Shown: positions 30,885 through 37,621 of the stretch, in pieces | Numbering within the stretch: the stretch's first letter is position 1 | Layout: each line of letters starts with the position of its first letter | Virus record (IMG/VR): IMGVR_UViG_3300036851_000712 | Location: 1-44,299 of that record | Origin: a virus | Length of the DNA: 44,299 bases | Direction: 5' to 3' (one strand) | Made by a program: the position numbers and the translations under genes | The notes under the pieces: model-generated | The model's database searches: none | What the model saw: the letters and a program-made list of their open reading frames with translations, nothing else | Told to the model about the DNA's origin: nothing

Positions 30885-31270
30885 CCCGATTCTTGCCCAC
30901 TGGCGAGGCAGCACCGAACGTGGCCGAGCGACCACTCTCCGGCCCAATCGATGCCCCAGCCTCTGCCCCATCGCGGGAGAAGCGAGTCCGGACCTTCCAG
31001 GTGTGGGCAGACGATCCCGAGCCGTCTTGGTTCCCCACCCTGGAAATGGCCTTCGAGCAGGTAGAACAGGCCAGCCGGCGGGCCCGGGACCGACGCGACC
31101 TGACCGTCTGGGTGGCCGTCAAGCGCCTCGGCGTGAGCACGCGGTGGTTGGGCAGGCGCCTGGGGCTGCCCAATACCTACGTCGGCCGGCTGGTGGCGGC
31201 GGGGGCGGCCGTGGTCGAGCGGGAGGGACTCAGCGGGGAGCAGGCCGAGGCCAGGGTGGGGTTACGGTGA
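30881..31270 (+). CDS. possible helix-turn-helix protein, 129 aa
   Basis: The N-terminal 55 residues are disordered; the centre is a helix (FPTLEMAFEQVEQASRRARDRRDL), and the C-terminal part (TVWVAVKRLGVSTRWLGRRLGLPNTYVGRLVAAG, about 74-107) has the spacing of a helix-turn-helix. It could regulate early transcription. Ends in GTGA overlap. Confidence 0.5.
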   Translation: MTRFLPTGEAAPNVAERPLSGPIDAPASAPSREKRVRTFQVWADDPEPSWFPTLEMAFEQVEQASRRARDRRDLTVWVAVKRLGVSTRWLGRRLGLPNTYVGRLVAAGAAVVEREGLSGEQAEARVGLR

Positions 31271-31443
31271 GCCATGCCCTGCTCGACTACGCCGTCGCCT
31301 GGGCGGAGAAGAAGCGCTCCATCGAGGCCCAGGTCGAGGCGGTGTGCTTCACCTGGGAGATGGTGGTGGCCCAGCAGCGGCGCCAGGTCATCGCCTTCAT
31401 GTTCGACATGCACACCAAGGCCCCGGCTCCTCAACCCACCTAG
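31267..31443 (+). CDS. small helical protein, 58 aa
   Basis: From GTG 31267 overlapping the upstream stop. One long amphipathic stretch (DYAVAWAEKKRSIEAQVEAVCFTWEMVVAQQRRQVIAFMF). Last gene of this early block; it ends four bases from the end of the facing endonuclease VII gene, with no clear terminator between. Confidence 0.55.
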   Translation: MSHALLDYAVAWAEKKRSIEAQVEAVCFTWEMVVAQQRRQVIAFMFDMHTKAPAPQPT

Positions 31444-31447
31444 CGGT

Positions 31448-31777
31448 TCAGTGGGCCGGCGGAGCGTCGGTGTGACGGCGGGGAGGACCGGCCAGGCGGG
31501 CCGCCGGTGGCTCCCGCAGATAGGCCGCCACCCTCTCGTAGAAGGCGGGGTCCTCGCCGAAGCGGCCCAGCAGGTCGTAGTTCTCCCGGGCACAGAGGCA
31601 GCCGCGTAAGGCCCCGTCGCCATGGGCATGGTCGATCTGAGGTCCCCGGCCCTGGCGGAAGGGGCGCAGGCAGGCGGGGCAGGCGTGGCCCTGGAGCTCC
31701 AGCAGGTCGGTGAAGTCCTTGGGGGTCATGCCGTAGCGGGCCAGGCGCCGGCGGAGAGCAGCGTTGGCCTCAGCCAC
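31448..31777 (-). CDS. endonuclease VII-type recombination nuclease
   Basis: 109 residues from GTG 31777. Motifs of phage T4 endonuclease VII: first zinc pair CPAC (33-36), catalytic part QIDHAHGDGALRGCLCARENYDLLG (about 47-71) with Asp49, His50, His52 and the second Cys pair C60/C62. The family has RG-x2-C-x2-CN; here the second pair is closer and C-x-x-N becomes CARENYD. Cleaves Holliday and branched DNA before packaging. The final gene of the replication operon. Confidence 0.82.
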   Translation of the reverse strand: MAEANAALRRRLARYGMTPKDFTDLLELQGHACPACLRPFRQGRGPQIDHAHGDGALRGCLCARENYDLLGRFGEDPAFYERVAAYLREPPAARLAGPPRRHTDAPPAH

Positions 31778-31928
31778 GCTCAGCCCCGTCGATAAGTCGT
31801 ACCTGCTCCGCTGCCCAGCAGTGGGCGCAATAGCCGTCGTAGCCGATGCAGGCCAGAGCTTCTCGGGCACAGACTTGGCTCGCCATCATGCGGAGGCGGC
31901 GCACTAACTCGGCGTGCTGATCGGCCAC
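31770..31928 (-). CDS. small Cys-containing protein, 52 aa
   Basis: Frame from GTG 31928, after a GAGAGGAGG ribosome site, to TGA at 31770. Helical start (ADQHAELVRRLRMMASQVCAREAL) then C-IGYDGYCAHCW with three close cysteines, perhaps a metal site. Overlaps its neighbours by one and eight bases. Not recognised. Confidence 0.6.
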   Translation of the reverse strand: MADQHAELVRRLRMMASQVCAREALACIGYDGYCAHCWAAEQVRLIDGAERG

Positions 31929-32371
31929 TACTGCCTCCTCTCGTCGAGCCAGCCCAGCCAGTCGCTGTCATAGCCGGTGATCGAGCGGGCCACGGGGCGG
32001 CCCTGGATGGCCCTCTCCCGCGTCCGGGTGGTCAGGTCCACTATCCGGCCCGGGGCGGTCCGACAGCGCCTACAGCGGCCCACGAGGGCCCCCTCGAGGA
32101 TGATCGTGGCCCGCTCCGAGGGGGAGAGGACGCCGCCGCAGCTCACACAGAGGCGGGCAGCCTTGCGCCGGCGGGTCACCTCGGAGGTCCCGCCCCAGGT
32201 CCCGGGCTCGTTGTGGGCGATGGCATAGGTCAGGCAGGGGTGGCGCACACAGCAGGCCTCGCAGAAGCGGGCGGCGTAGGCGGAGACGTAGCTCTTGGAG
32301 TTGCGGGCGGGGAACCAGGGGGTGGCGTCCTGTCCCCGGCAGGCGGCGAGTGACCACCAGTTCTCGCTCAC
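31928..32371 (-). CDS. WhiB-family iron-sulfur regulator with extra C-terminal zinc part
   Basis: 147 residues. WhiB hallmarks: W-x-x-AACRGQD (Cys11), FCEACCVRHPC (Cys37, Cys40, Cys46) as the 4Fe-4S ligands, and GTWGGTSEVTRRRKAARL (57-74), the turn that contacts the sigma factor region and the basic DNA-binding tail. WhiB proteins are restricted to actinobacteria and their phages; mycophage TM4 WhiB represses host whiB2 and blocks superinfection. Unusual here: 75 more residues with C-x2-C pairs at 75-78 and 100-103. ATG 32371 overlaps the methyltransferase stop (ATGA). It may shift transcription during infection. Confidence 0.88.
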   Translation of the reverse strand: MSENWWSLAACRGQDATPWFPARNSKSYVSAYAARFCEACCVRHPCLTYAIAHNEPGTWGGTSEVTRRRKAARLCVSCGGVLSPSERATIILEGALVGRCRRCRTAPGRIVDLTTRTRERAIQGRPVARSITGYDSDWLGWLDERRQ

Positions 32372-33267
32372 CGGCCGATCACCACAGAGTGAGCTGCTCG
32401 CCGTCCGCCGGCGAGGATGTAGCGGCCGATGTACTCGGCGACCTGGGGGACGACGGCGTTTCCGAGAGCTCGGAGCTGATCTCGAGCCAGTCCAGGGGGA
32501 AGCCCATGAGCCACGCGACCCACTTCGGGTTCAGCTTCCCACCACTGGCCCCACCGCCCCGGGGAGGAGCCGCCCCCGTCGCTCCCGGCAGGGTCGGGTA
32601 GTCCCTCCCGCTCCGGTGCATGTAGCCGGCGTTGAGGTGGTCGTTGGCCGTCGGCGTTGGCCAGAGGTCGTGCCTGGCCATGTGCTCCAAGGACGGCCGG
32701 GCCTTGCCCTCCCGGGAGTAACCCCTCGGGTCGCTCGAGTCCGAGCCCCCCTTGTTGGTTCCATAGCTGACGGCGCTGGGCGTGGGCAACGACGAAGATC
32801 CGTTGCCGGAGGTGAGGAGCTCCAAAGGCGGCAGCTGGTAGGCGACCCCATTCCGCGTCATACCCCAGTAGGGCCAGGTCCCCGAAGACCTCTTGCGCCG
32901 CTCGCCCGCCGCCAACCGTGAGGAGGGCGGGCACGTTCTCCAGCAACGCCCATCGGGGTCGTAGGTGGCGAAGGCAACGGGCGAATTCGGGCCAGAGCCA
33001 GCGCTCGTCTTCTTGCGCTTTCTGGCGGCCGGCGGCGGAGACGGGCTGGCAGGGGAAACCGCCGGCGACGAGGTCGACAGGGGCGACTCCGGCCCAGTCG
33101 ACGTCTCGAATGTCTCCGTAGCGGGTGACGTCGGGCCAGTGGTGGGCGAGGACCCGTCGGCAGTAGTCGTCGACCTCGACCTGCCAGGCGCAGGTGAAGC
33201 CCGCCCGCTCGAGGCCGAGATCGATGCCGCCGATGCCGGCGAAGAGACTACCGACGGTGAGCTCCAC
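32368..33267 (-). CDS. dcm: DNA (cytosine-5) methyltransferase
   Basis: 299 residues from GTG 33267 after GGAGGCG. All main C5 motifs are present: I GSLFAGIGG (6-14), IV GGFPCQPVSAAG with the catalytic Cys73, VI ENVPALL (110-116), VIII RQRIFVVAHA (154-163) and X RALGNAVVPQVAEYIGRYI. The target-recognition part between VIII and X (about 165-245) is short and low in order. Methylates cytosine in a specific site, probably to resist host restriction. Almost the whole gene also lies inside an open frame continued from the polymerase gene. Confidence 0.9.
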   Translation of the reverse strand: MELTVGSLFAGIGGIDLGLERAGFTCAWQVEVDDYCRRVLAHHWPDVTRYGDIRDVDWAGVAPVDLVAGGFPCQPVSAAGRQKAQEDERWLWPEFARCLRHLRPRWALLENVPALLTVGGGRAAQEVFGDLALLGYDAEWGRLPAAAFGAPHLRQRIFVVAHAQRRQLWNQQGGLGLERPEGLLPGGQGPAVLGAHGQARPLANADGQRPPQRRLHAPEREGLPDPAGSDGGGSSPGRWGQWWEAEPEVGRVAHGLPPGLARDQLRALGNAVVPQVAEYIGRYILAGGRRAAHSVVIGR

Positions 33268-35108
33268 TTTTTCGCCTCCACCATGTGCTTGACGATGCTG
33301 AACGGATTGACGTCGTCGACCACCGCCTGGAGCATGACGCCGACCACCTCGCCGGTGCCCGGGGGCACCTCGGCCACCAAGGAGTCGTAGACGTTGAGCA
33401 CGAAGCGCCCGCCGATGCCGGCCAGCAGGGGGGTGGCCTGCATCTGTACGTCGCGGATGAACTCGCCGACGTTGCCCTGGCAGCCGGCGTTCCAGGCATC
33501 CTTGTAGGGGTCGAGGTAGCCCGGACCCCGGAAGTGGCGATAGCGGCCCGGGGGATAGAGGCGGATCTTGCCCTCCTCCCGGGCGATGTCCTCGTAACGG
33601 GCCTTGGCCCGCTCGAGGGTGGGGAACATGTGCGCCAGGCGCACCACGAAGGTGCGGGCCCGGCCGACGTCGGGCAGCACCAGCTTCCCGGTGCGCTTGC
33701 ACGCCTCGGTGGCCAGCACCTGGGCCAGCTTGGCCGGGCCCCCGCCGTACTGGCGGGCGAGGACCACCGTCTTGGCCGTCTGGCGGGGGCAGTCCAGGTC
33801 GGCGGCGATCTCGGAGTAGAAGTCCCGGTCGGGGTCGTTGAGGATGGCCAGCATGGCCGGATCCCGCGACAGCGCCGCCGCCTTGCGCACCTCGGCCTGG
33901 GCCAAGTCGTACTCCCACAACTCCAGCCCCTCTGCTGCCACCAGCACCTCCCGCACCTCGGCGATGGCGTTGTCGGGGCGGGGGATGGTCAACAGGTTCG
34001 GCTCCCTGGCCGTCACCCGGCCGGTGCGGGTGTAGCCGTAGGAGGGATGCACCCGGCCCGTCGGGTCGGCCCGGGTGAGGAGGGGCTCGTAGTAGCCGAC
34101 GATGGCCTTGGCCAGGTGGCGGTACTCGAGGATGAGCCCGACCCGGGGATCGTGGGCCAGCTCGATCAGCGCTTCCTTGGCGGTGGAGTCGGCCCCCGAG
34201 TCGGTATGCCAGCGACAGCGATGGCCCCACGTCCCGTAGACCAGTTCGGCCACTTTCGGACCCTGGGCGTTGGCACCCAGGTCGATGCCCTGGCTGGCGA
34301 AGACCGCCCGCAGACGCTCCAGGCGAGCGAGGTCCCGGGCTCGTAGCACCTGAGCCCGGGCCTCGCTCACGCCGAGGCCGACGCGCTCCATCTCGTAGAC
34401 GGTGCGCTGCCAGTCCATCTCCCTGGGCATGGCCACGCCGATGTCGGGGCGGCCATCGGCGATCAGGGCCTGCTGGTGGTGATACAGCCGGAGCGTCAGC
34501 TCGGCGTCCTTGGCCGCGTAGGCGGAGATGTCGGCGACGGTGAAGGTGCCCCAGTCCTTGGGCTGGCGCCGGGGGTCCTGCTCGGCCAGGGCCCGGGCCT
34601 GCTTGCGGGTGTATCCATTCTGCTTGCTGTTGTAGTACTCGTCCTCGAGATCCTTGAGCGTGGCCCCCCGGCGCAGTCGGTCGAGGTGGCGCTTCTCGTC
34701 GCCGGCGTCGTGACCGAAGAGCAGCGAGCACCGTTCCTTCAACCCGTGGTTGAGACCCTCGGCCTCCAGCCAGCACCCCACCCAGGTGTCCCAGGCGTTG
34801 ACCGCCCAGTCCTTCTCGGGGACCAGCTGGGAGAGCGAGAGCCAGTCGACACCTTTGGCATGGTGGTAGAGGAGCGGGCCGGCGTGGCCGGCCAGGCGGT
34901 AGGCCACCCGCCAAGCCGACTCCTTCGACCAGTTGCCCCCGCCGGGGTGGGAGACGGGCACGTAGACCGACCAATCGCCGGCGGCGACGGAGAAACCTCG
35001 CAGCTCGGAGCCGGCCCACCTCGGGGCGCCGTTGGTCTCGACATCGACCGAAATTGCTTCTCCTGATGGGACTGCCATGATCCGATCAAGGAGTTCAGAC
35101 TCAGACAT
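32379..35108 (-). CDS. polA: family A DNA polymerase with long open C-terminal extension
   Basis: 909 residues as read; about 1-615 are polymerase I-like. 3'-5' exonuclease: DVE near 22, and YAAKDAE near 199. Polymerase: TGRVTAREPNLLTIPR, motif A YDLAQAEVR (Asp about 401), motif B RQTAKTVVLARQYGGG (about 442-457), motif C NVYDSLVAEV (Asp about 575; the usual HDE is YDS). There is no 5'-nuclease domain. The homology ends near KHMVEAKKW, yet no stop occurs until 32379: the frame runs through the methyltransferase gene in another phase. ATG 35108 overlaps the upstream stop (ATGTCTGA); an earlier in-frame ATG is at 35141. Main replicative polymerase. Confidence 0.88.
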   Translation of the reverse strand: MSESELLDRIMAVPSGEAISVDVETNGAPRWAGSELRGFSVAAGDWSVYVPVSHPGGGNWSKESAWRVAYRLAGHAGPLLYHHAKGVDWLSLSQLVPEKDWAVNAWDTWVGCWLEAEGLNHGLKERCSLLFGHDAGDEKRHLDRLRRGATLKDLEDEYYNSKQNGYTRKQARALAEQDPRRQPKDWGTFTVADISAYAAKDAELTLRLYHHQQALIADGRPDIGVAMPREMDWQRTVYEMERVGLGVSEARAQVLRARDLARLERLRAVFASQGIDLGANAQGPKVAELVYGTWGHRCRWHTDSGADSTAKEALIELAHDPRVGLILEYRHLAKAIVGYYEPLLTRADPTGRVHPSYGYTRTGRVTAREPNLLTIPRPDNAIAEVREVLVAAEGLELWEYDLAQAEVRKAAALSRDPAMLAILNDPDRDFYSEIAADLDCPRQTAKTVVLARQYGGGPAKLAQVLATEACKRTGKLVLPDVGRARTFVVRLAHMFPTLERAKARYEDIAREEGKIRLYPPGRYRHFRGPGYLDPYKDAWNAGCQGNVGEFIRDVQMQATPLLAGIGGRFVLNVYDSLVAEVPPGTGEVVGVMLQAVVDDVNPFSIVKHMVEAKKWSSPSVVSSPASAASISASSGRASPAPGRSRSTTTADGSSPTTGPTSPATETFETSTGPESPLSTSSPAVSPASPSPPPAARKRKKTSAGSGPNSPVAFATYDPDGRCWRTCPPSSRLAAGERRKRSSGTWPYWGMTRNGVAYQLPPLELLTSGNGSSSLPTPSAVSYGTNKGGSDSSDPRGYSREGKARPSLEHMARHDLWPTPTANDHLNAGYMHRSGRDYPTLPGATGAAPPRGGGASGGKLNPKWVAWLMGFPLDWLEISSELSETPSSPRSPSTSAATSSPADGEQLTLW

Positions 35109-35628
35109 CTGCACTGAGAAACCGTCCTGTGACTGGGTCATTCCTTCTACCTGGACCTTGATGGCTTAGTGCAATTTCAAAGGCTGACCGTTTTACAGAG
35201 CCGAGGTACGGCCAGAGACGCCCATATACCTGCCTGATGGTCACCATGCTGTCGGTCTGCCACTGCCAGTATGGCTTCCGCTGGTGTCCGTTGCTCTTGT
35301 TGAGATACGGGCCGCGAACTCGACCGACACCGACTATCCAGCAAAAGCGATCCAATACCTCCCGGTGATTCTGAGCAATAGAGGTAACAGGGCGTGTGTA
35401 ATGTTTCCCCCGCTTTTTGTTGAAGCAGGCGGTAATACCGGCGTATCCCTCACCATCAAAAAATCCAGCCGCCCACGCGTAATCTGTTTCCCCAGGCTCA
35501 ACTGCTTCTCTCCAGACCACGTTCCCCCCAGCTTGACTCGGCTTGACAGGCTCAATAAGCTCACGCTCCGCAGAGCGGGCGGAGCCCCGGAGCGGAGCTT
35601 CCCTGACGGGGGTGTGCCCGTTTACCAT
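35101..35628 (-). CDS. LAGLIDADG homing endonuclease
   Basis: 175 residues; ATG 35628 overlaps the upstream stop. One LAGLIDADG helix is clear (AWAAGFFDGEGYAGI, about 51-65), so it should act as a dimer. C-terminal half has VGRVRGPY, YWQWQTDSMVTIRQVYGRLWPYLGSVKRSAF, typical of the family. The first 45 residues are unlike the family and may derive from a neighbouring gene. Base composition is visibly lower in GC than the helicase and polymerase genes it separates, suggesting recent arrival. Confidence 0.85.
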   Translation of the reverse strand: MVNGHTPVREAPLRGSARSAERELIEPVKPSQAGGNVVWREAVEPGETDYAWAAGFFDGEGYAGITACFNKKRGKHYTRPVTSIAQNHREVLDRFCWIVGVGRVRGPYLNKSNGHQRKPYWQWQTDSMVTIRQVYGRLWPYLGSVKRSAFEIALSHQGPGRRNDPVTGRFLSADV

Positions 35629-36479
35629 TTCGCCGGTCCCTCCACGAACTTCCTTTTTCCCGGCTTGTGCCCGTTGGCCGAAGGCACGCCGACCGGCAAC
35701 AGCACGCAGGACCCGGTGCCTTCCACGTCCACCCGCTCGTAGATCACCGGATCGGTCTCGGCGGCGCCGTCTTTCTGCTTGTCCACCACGAGCCGACAGC
35801 GCCTCGTCTTCGGCGGCGGCCCAGCGATCTCGTAGTCGTCCTCGTCGTAAGCCTCAGGCTCCTCCTTCGCCCGGCGCTTCACCGGCTTGAGATAGAGCAC
35901 GGTGTCACAGGCGGCGTAGAGAGCCGAGCTTCCCCGCTGGCGTTCGCCCGACCAGCCGGTGTGGTGGAGCAGTAGAGCGGAGGCGCCGCCGGCACTGGCC
36001 TGGAGAGCAGTGACGTTGGCCACCGCGATGCTGGTGTCCTTGGCCGAGTTCTCGTCGGCGCCGGCCATGAAGCGGGCGTAGGTATCGAAGACCAGCAGGT
36101 CGAAACGGCCGGCGGCCCGCAGCTCCTTACCGAGTTCGGCTGCCCGCCTGGGGTCGGTAAGGGCAGCAACCCCAGGTCGCACCAGCAGGTTCTCCTCGGG
36201 TACCAAGCGCTCGTGGTGCTCCTCCCAGGCGTCGACACGGCTGTTGATGCCGGAGAGTCCCTCGGCCAGCAGCAGAGCGACCCTCGCTCCTCGGTAAGCC
36301 AGGGCGCAGGCCCAGGTCACAGCGAGGAAGGTCTTGCCCACCTGGGAAGGGCCCACCAGCTGCGCCAGAGAAGCGGTGGGGAGGTACGGCTCTACCAGCC
36401 ATACGGGTGGTTTTAGGTCACGGAGAGTTGTCCGCGTGTACCACCCGGCTGGTAAAGTATGCAAAGGAGTAGGGGCCAC
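35622..36479 (-). CDS. RecA-fold replicative helicase (AAA_25/RepA-like)
   Basis: 285 residues from GTG 36479. Walker A GPSQVGKT (43-50), Walker B LLVFDTYARF (about 128-137), sensor LLLHHTGWSG (about 165-175). N-terminus LKPPVWLVEPYLPTASLAQL fits the strand before Walker A in RepA/AAA_25 hexameric helicases. It lies after the prim-pol and before the polymerase, so a fork helicase role is likely. A terminator-like hairpin separates it from the prim-pol gene; which promoter serves it is unclear. Confidence 0.82.
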   Translation of the reverse strand: MAPTPLHTLPAGWYTRTTLRDLKPPVWLVEPYLPTASLAQLVGPSQVGKTFLAVTWACALAYRGARVALLLAEGLSGINSRVDAWEEHHERLVPEENLLVRPGVAALTDPRRAAELGKELRAAGRFDLLVFDTYARFMAGADENSAKDTSIAVANVTALQASAGGASALLLHHTGWSGERQRGSSALYAACDTVLYLKPVKRRAKEEPEAYDEDDYEIAGPPPKTRRCRLVVDKQKDGAAETDPVIYERVDVEGTGSCVLLPVGVPSANGHKPGKRKFVEGPAKW

Positions 36480-36500
36480 GCATCGGCACCTTTCTCAGCA

Positions 36501-36532
36501 AGAACCCCCCGGTTGACAAGCCGGGGGGTTCT
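36501..36532. terminator. strong hairpin between prim-pol and helicase genes
   Basis: AGAACCCCCCGG (36501-36512) pairs with CCGGGGGGTTCT (36521-36532): 12 perfect pairs, eight-base loop. It begins at the prim-pol stop. The following T-run is short (TTCTT), so it may be a leaky terminator or an mRNA end-stabilising or processing site inside the replication operon. Confidence 0.7.
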
Positions 36533-37310
36533 ACTTTTCGACCAAGCCGGGGCGGCTCTCTCCGATGAAAGTGACGGGCTCGTCGTCGTCGTCGTCCCAC
36601 TCCACTGTGACATCTCGGTCCCGTTCTCCGACGGCGTAGTGTGCCACGCTCCGGGCGATGCGGGCAAGGTCTTCATCGGGCAGAGAAGGCCTGCAAATCA
36701 AGGCGTTCAGCGTTTCCAGAACACCGGCGATGGTGTGCTGTGACGCACCATGGCGACGGAGCTGGCCGGCCAGGGAAGTGAGGGCGTTGTCGCGGTGGCC
36801 CTCGGGGATGTAGTTCCATCCATCGCCCCCGCCCTCGGCCCAGATGTCATCGATCGGGACCTGCTCGAGCAGCCACTCCTCGGGAGCCAGAGGAAGATAG
36901 GCAGGGTCCGTCAGCGCCTGCATCGTCCACTCGTAGTTGCGGCCGCAAGGGTGTACGGAGGGTGGTATCACCTGCTGGGCTCCGGGACCGGTGCGGATCT
37001 CCAGATCGGGATGCAGACGGAAGGTGCGCAGCTTGGTGTCGACCGGTCGGGCGTACCAGTAGGCACACCGACCCGGGCGCCCTCGGCTGACAACGGTCGT
37101 CCGTACCGGGCAGTTGTCGGCCCACCAAGAAGAGGCGTCCTGCGAATCGCAGTCGGCCACGACGATGTCGTCGAGGCGCATGCCCCAGTTGCAGTCGGGC
37201 ACCGACGCCGCCACCTTGGCCCAGGTGGGCGACTCCGGCGGCAGAGACGACCAGCCGTAGACCAGCGGACGCTTGTCCCTCGGCACCAGCGGGATGCGGA
37301 CCAGGCTCAC
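36531..37310 (-). CDS. bifunctional primase-polymerase (Prim-Pol)
   Basis: 259 residues from GTG 37310 (GTGA overlap). Prim-Pol domain of the archaeo-eukaryotic type: IVVADCDSQDASSWW with the metal-binding D-x-D (about 53-55), VVSRGRPGRCAYWY (about 73-86), and LEIRTGPGAQQVIPPSVHPCGRNYEW. After a linker, about 178-235 is a helical C-terminal primase domain (GHRDNALTSLAGQLRRHG...DEDLARIARSVAHYA) typical of PriCT-1. Ends acidic. Makes primers for the polymerase downstream. Confidence 0.85.
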   Translation of the reverse strand: MSLVRIPLVPRDKRPLVYGWSSLPPESPTWAKVAASVPDCNWGMRLDDIVVADCDSQDASSWWADNCPVRTTVVSRGRPGRCAYWYARPVDTKLRTFRLHPDLEIRTGPGAQQVIPPSVHPCGRNYEWTMQALTDPAYLPLAPEEWLLEQVPIDDIWAEGGGDGWNYIPEGHRDNALTSLAGQLRRHGASQHTIAGVLETLNALICRPSLPDEDLARIARSVAHYAVGERDRDVTVEWDDDDDEPVTFIGESRPGLVEK

Positions 37311-37621
37311 TTCTTTGCCTCCGCCACCATGCACTCCCAGCCCAACGCCCCGTAGCCGCAAAGGTCGGTCCACGAGTCCATGGAGCCGGGCGAGGTCACG
37401 CAGCGCCAGAGCTTGAGGGCAGCCAGGCAGAGGGCCACCTCGTGGGAGGCCACCGGGCGGTGGAGGATCACGCTCCACAAGGCGGCGACGTTGGCGAAGG
37501 ACTCGGCCGCCGGCCCGTAGTCGTTGCGCCGGTCGCCCCGGATCAGCGACTCGGCCCGGCGCAGCACCTGGGCGCTCTCGGGAACGACCTCGGGAATCTC
37601 CGGCGGATGGTCTTCAGTCAT
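37307..37621 (-). CDS. DUF6378-like phage protein
   Basis: 104 residues. The pattern LRRAESLIRGDRRNDYGPAAESFANVAALWSVIL followed by HEVALCLAALKLWRCVTSPGSMDSWTDLCGYGALGWE matches a widespread phage family (gDRxxDYG ... KlxR ... DSwxDxxGY), called DUF6378 from memory. Function unknown, often beside nucleotide metabolism or replication genes. Overlaps on both sides place it in the replication operon. Confidence 0.78.
   Translation of the reverse strand: MTEDHPPEIPEVVPESAQVLRRAESLIRGDRRNDYGPAAESFANVAALWSVILHRPVASHEVALCLAALKLWRCVTSPGSMDSWTDLCGYGALGWECMVAEAKK

Noticed and set aside
32379-33265. Sequencing frameshift as the reason for the open polymerase extension
   Set aside because: Not fully excluded, but both polymerase and methyltransferase domains are complete, and the second frame has protein-like motifs, so a simple error does not explain it.
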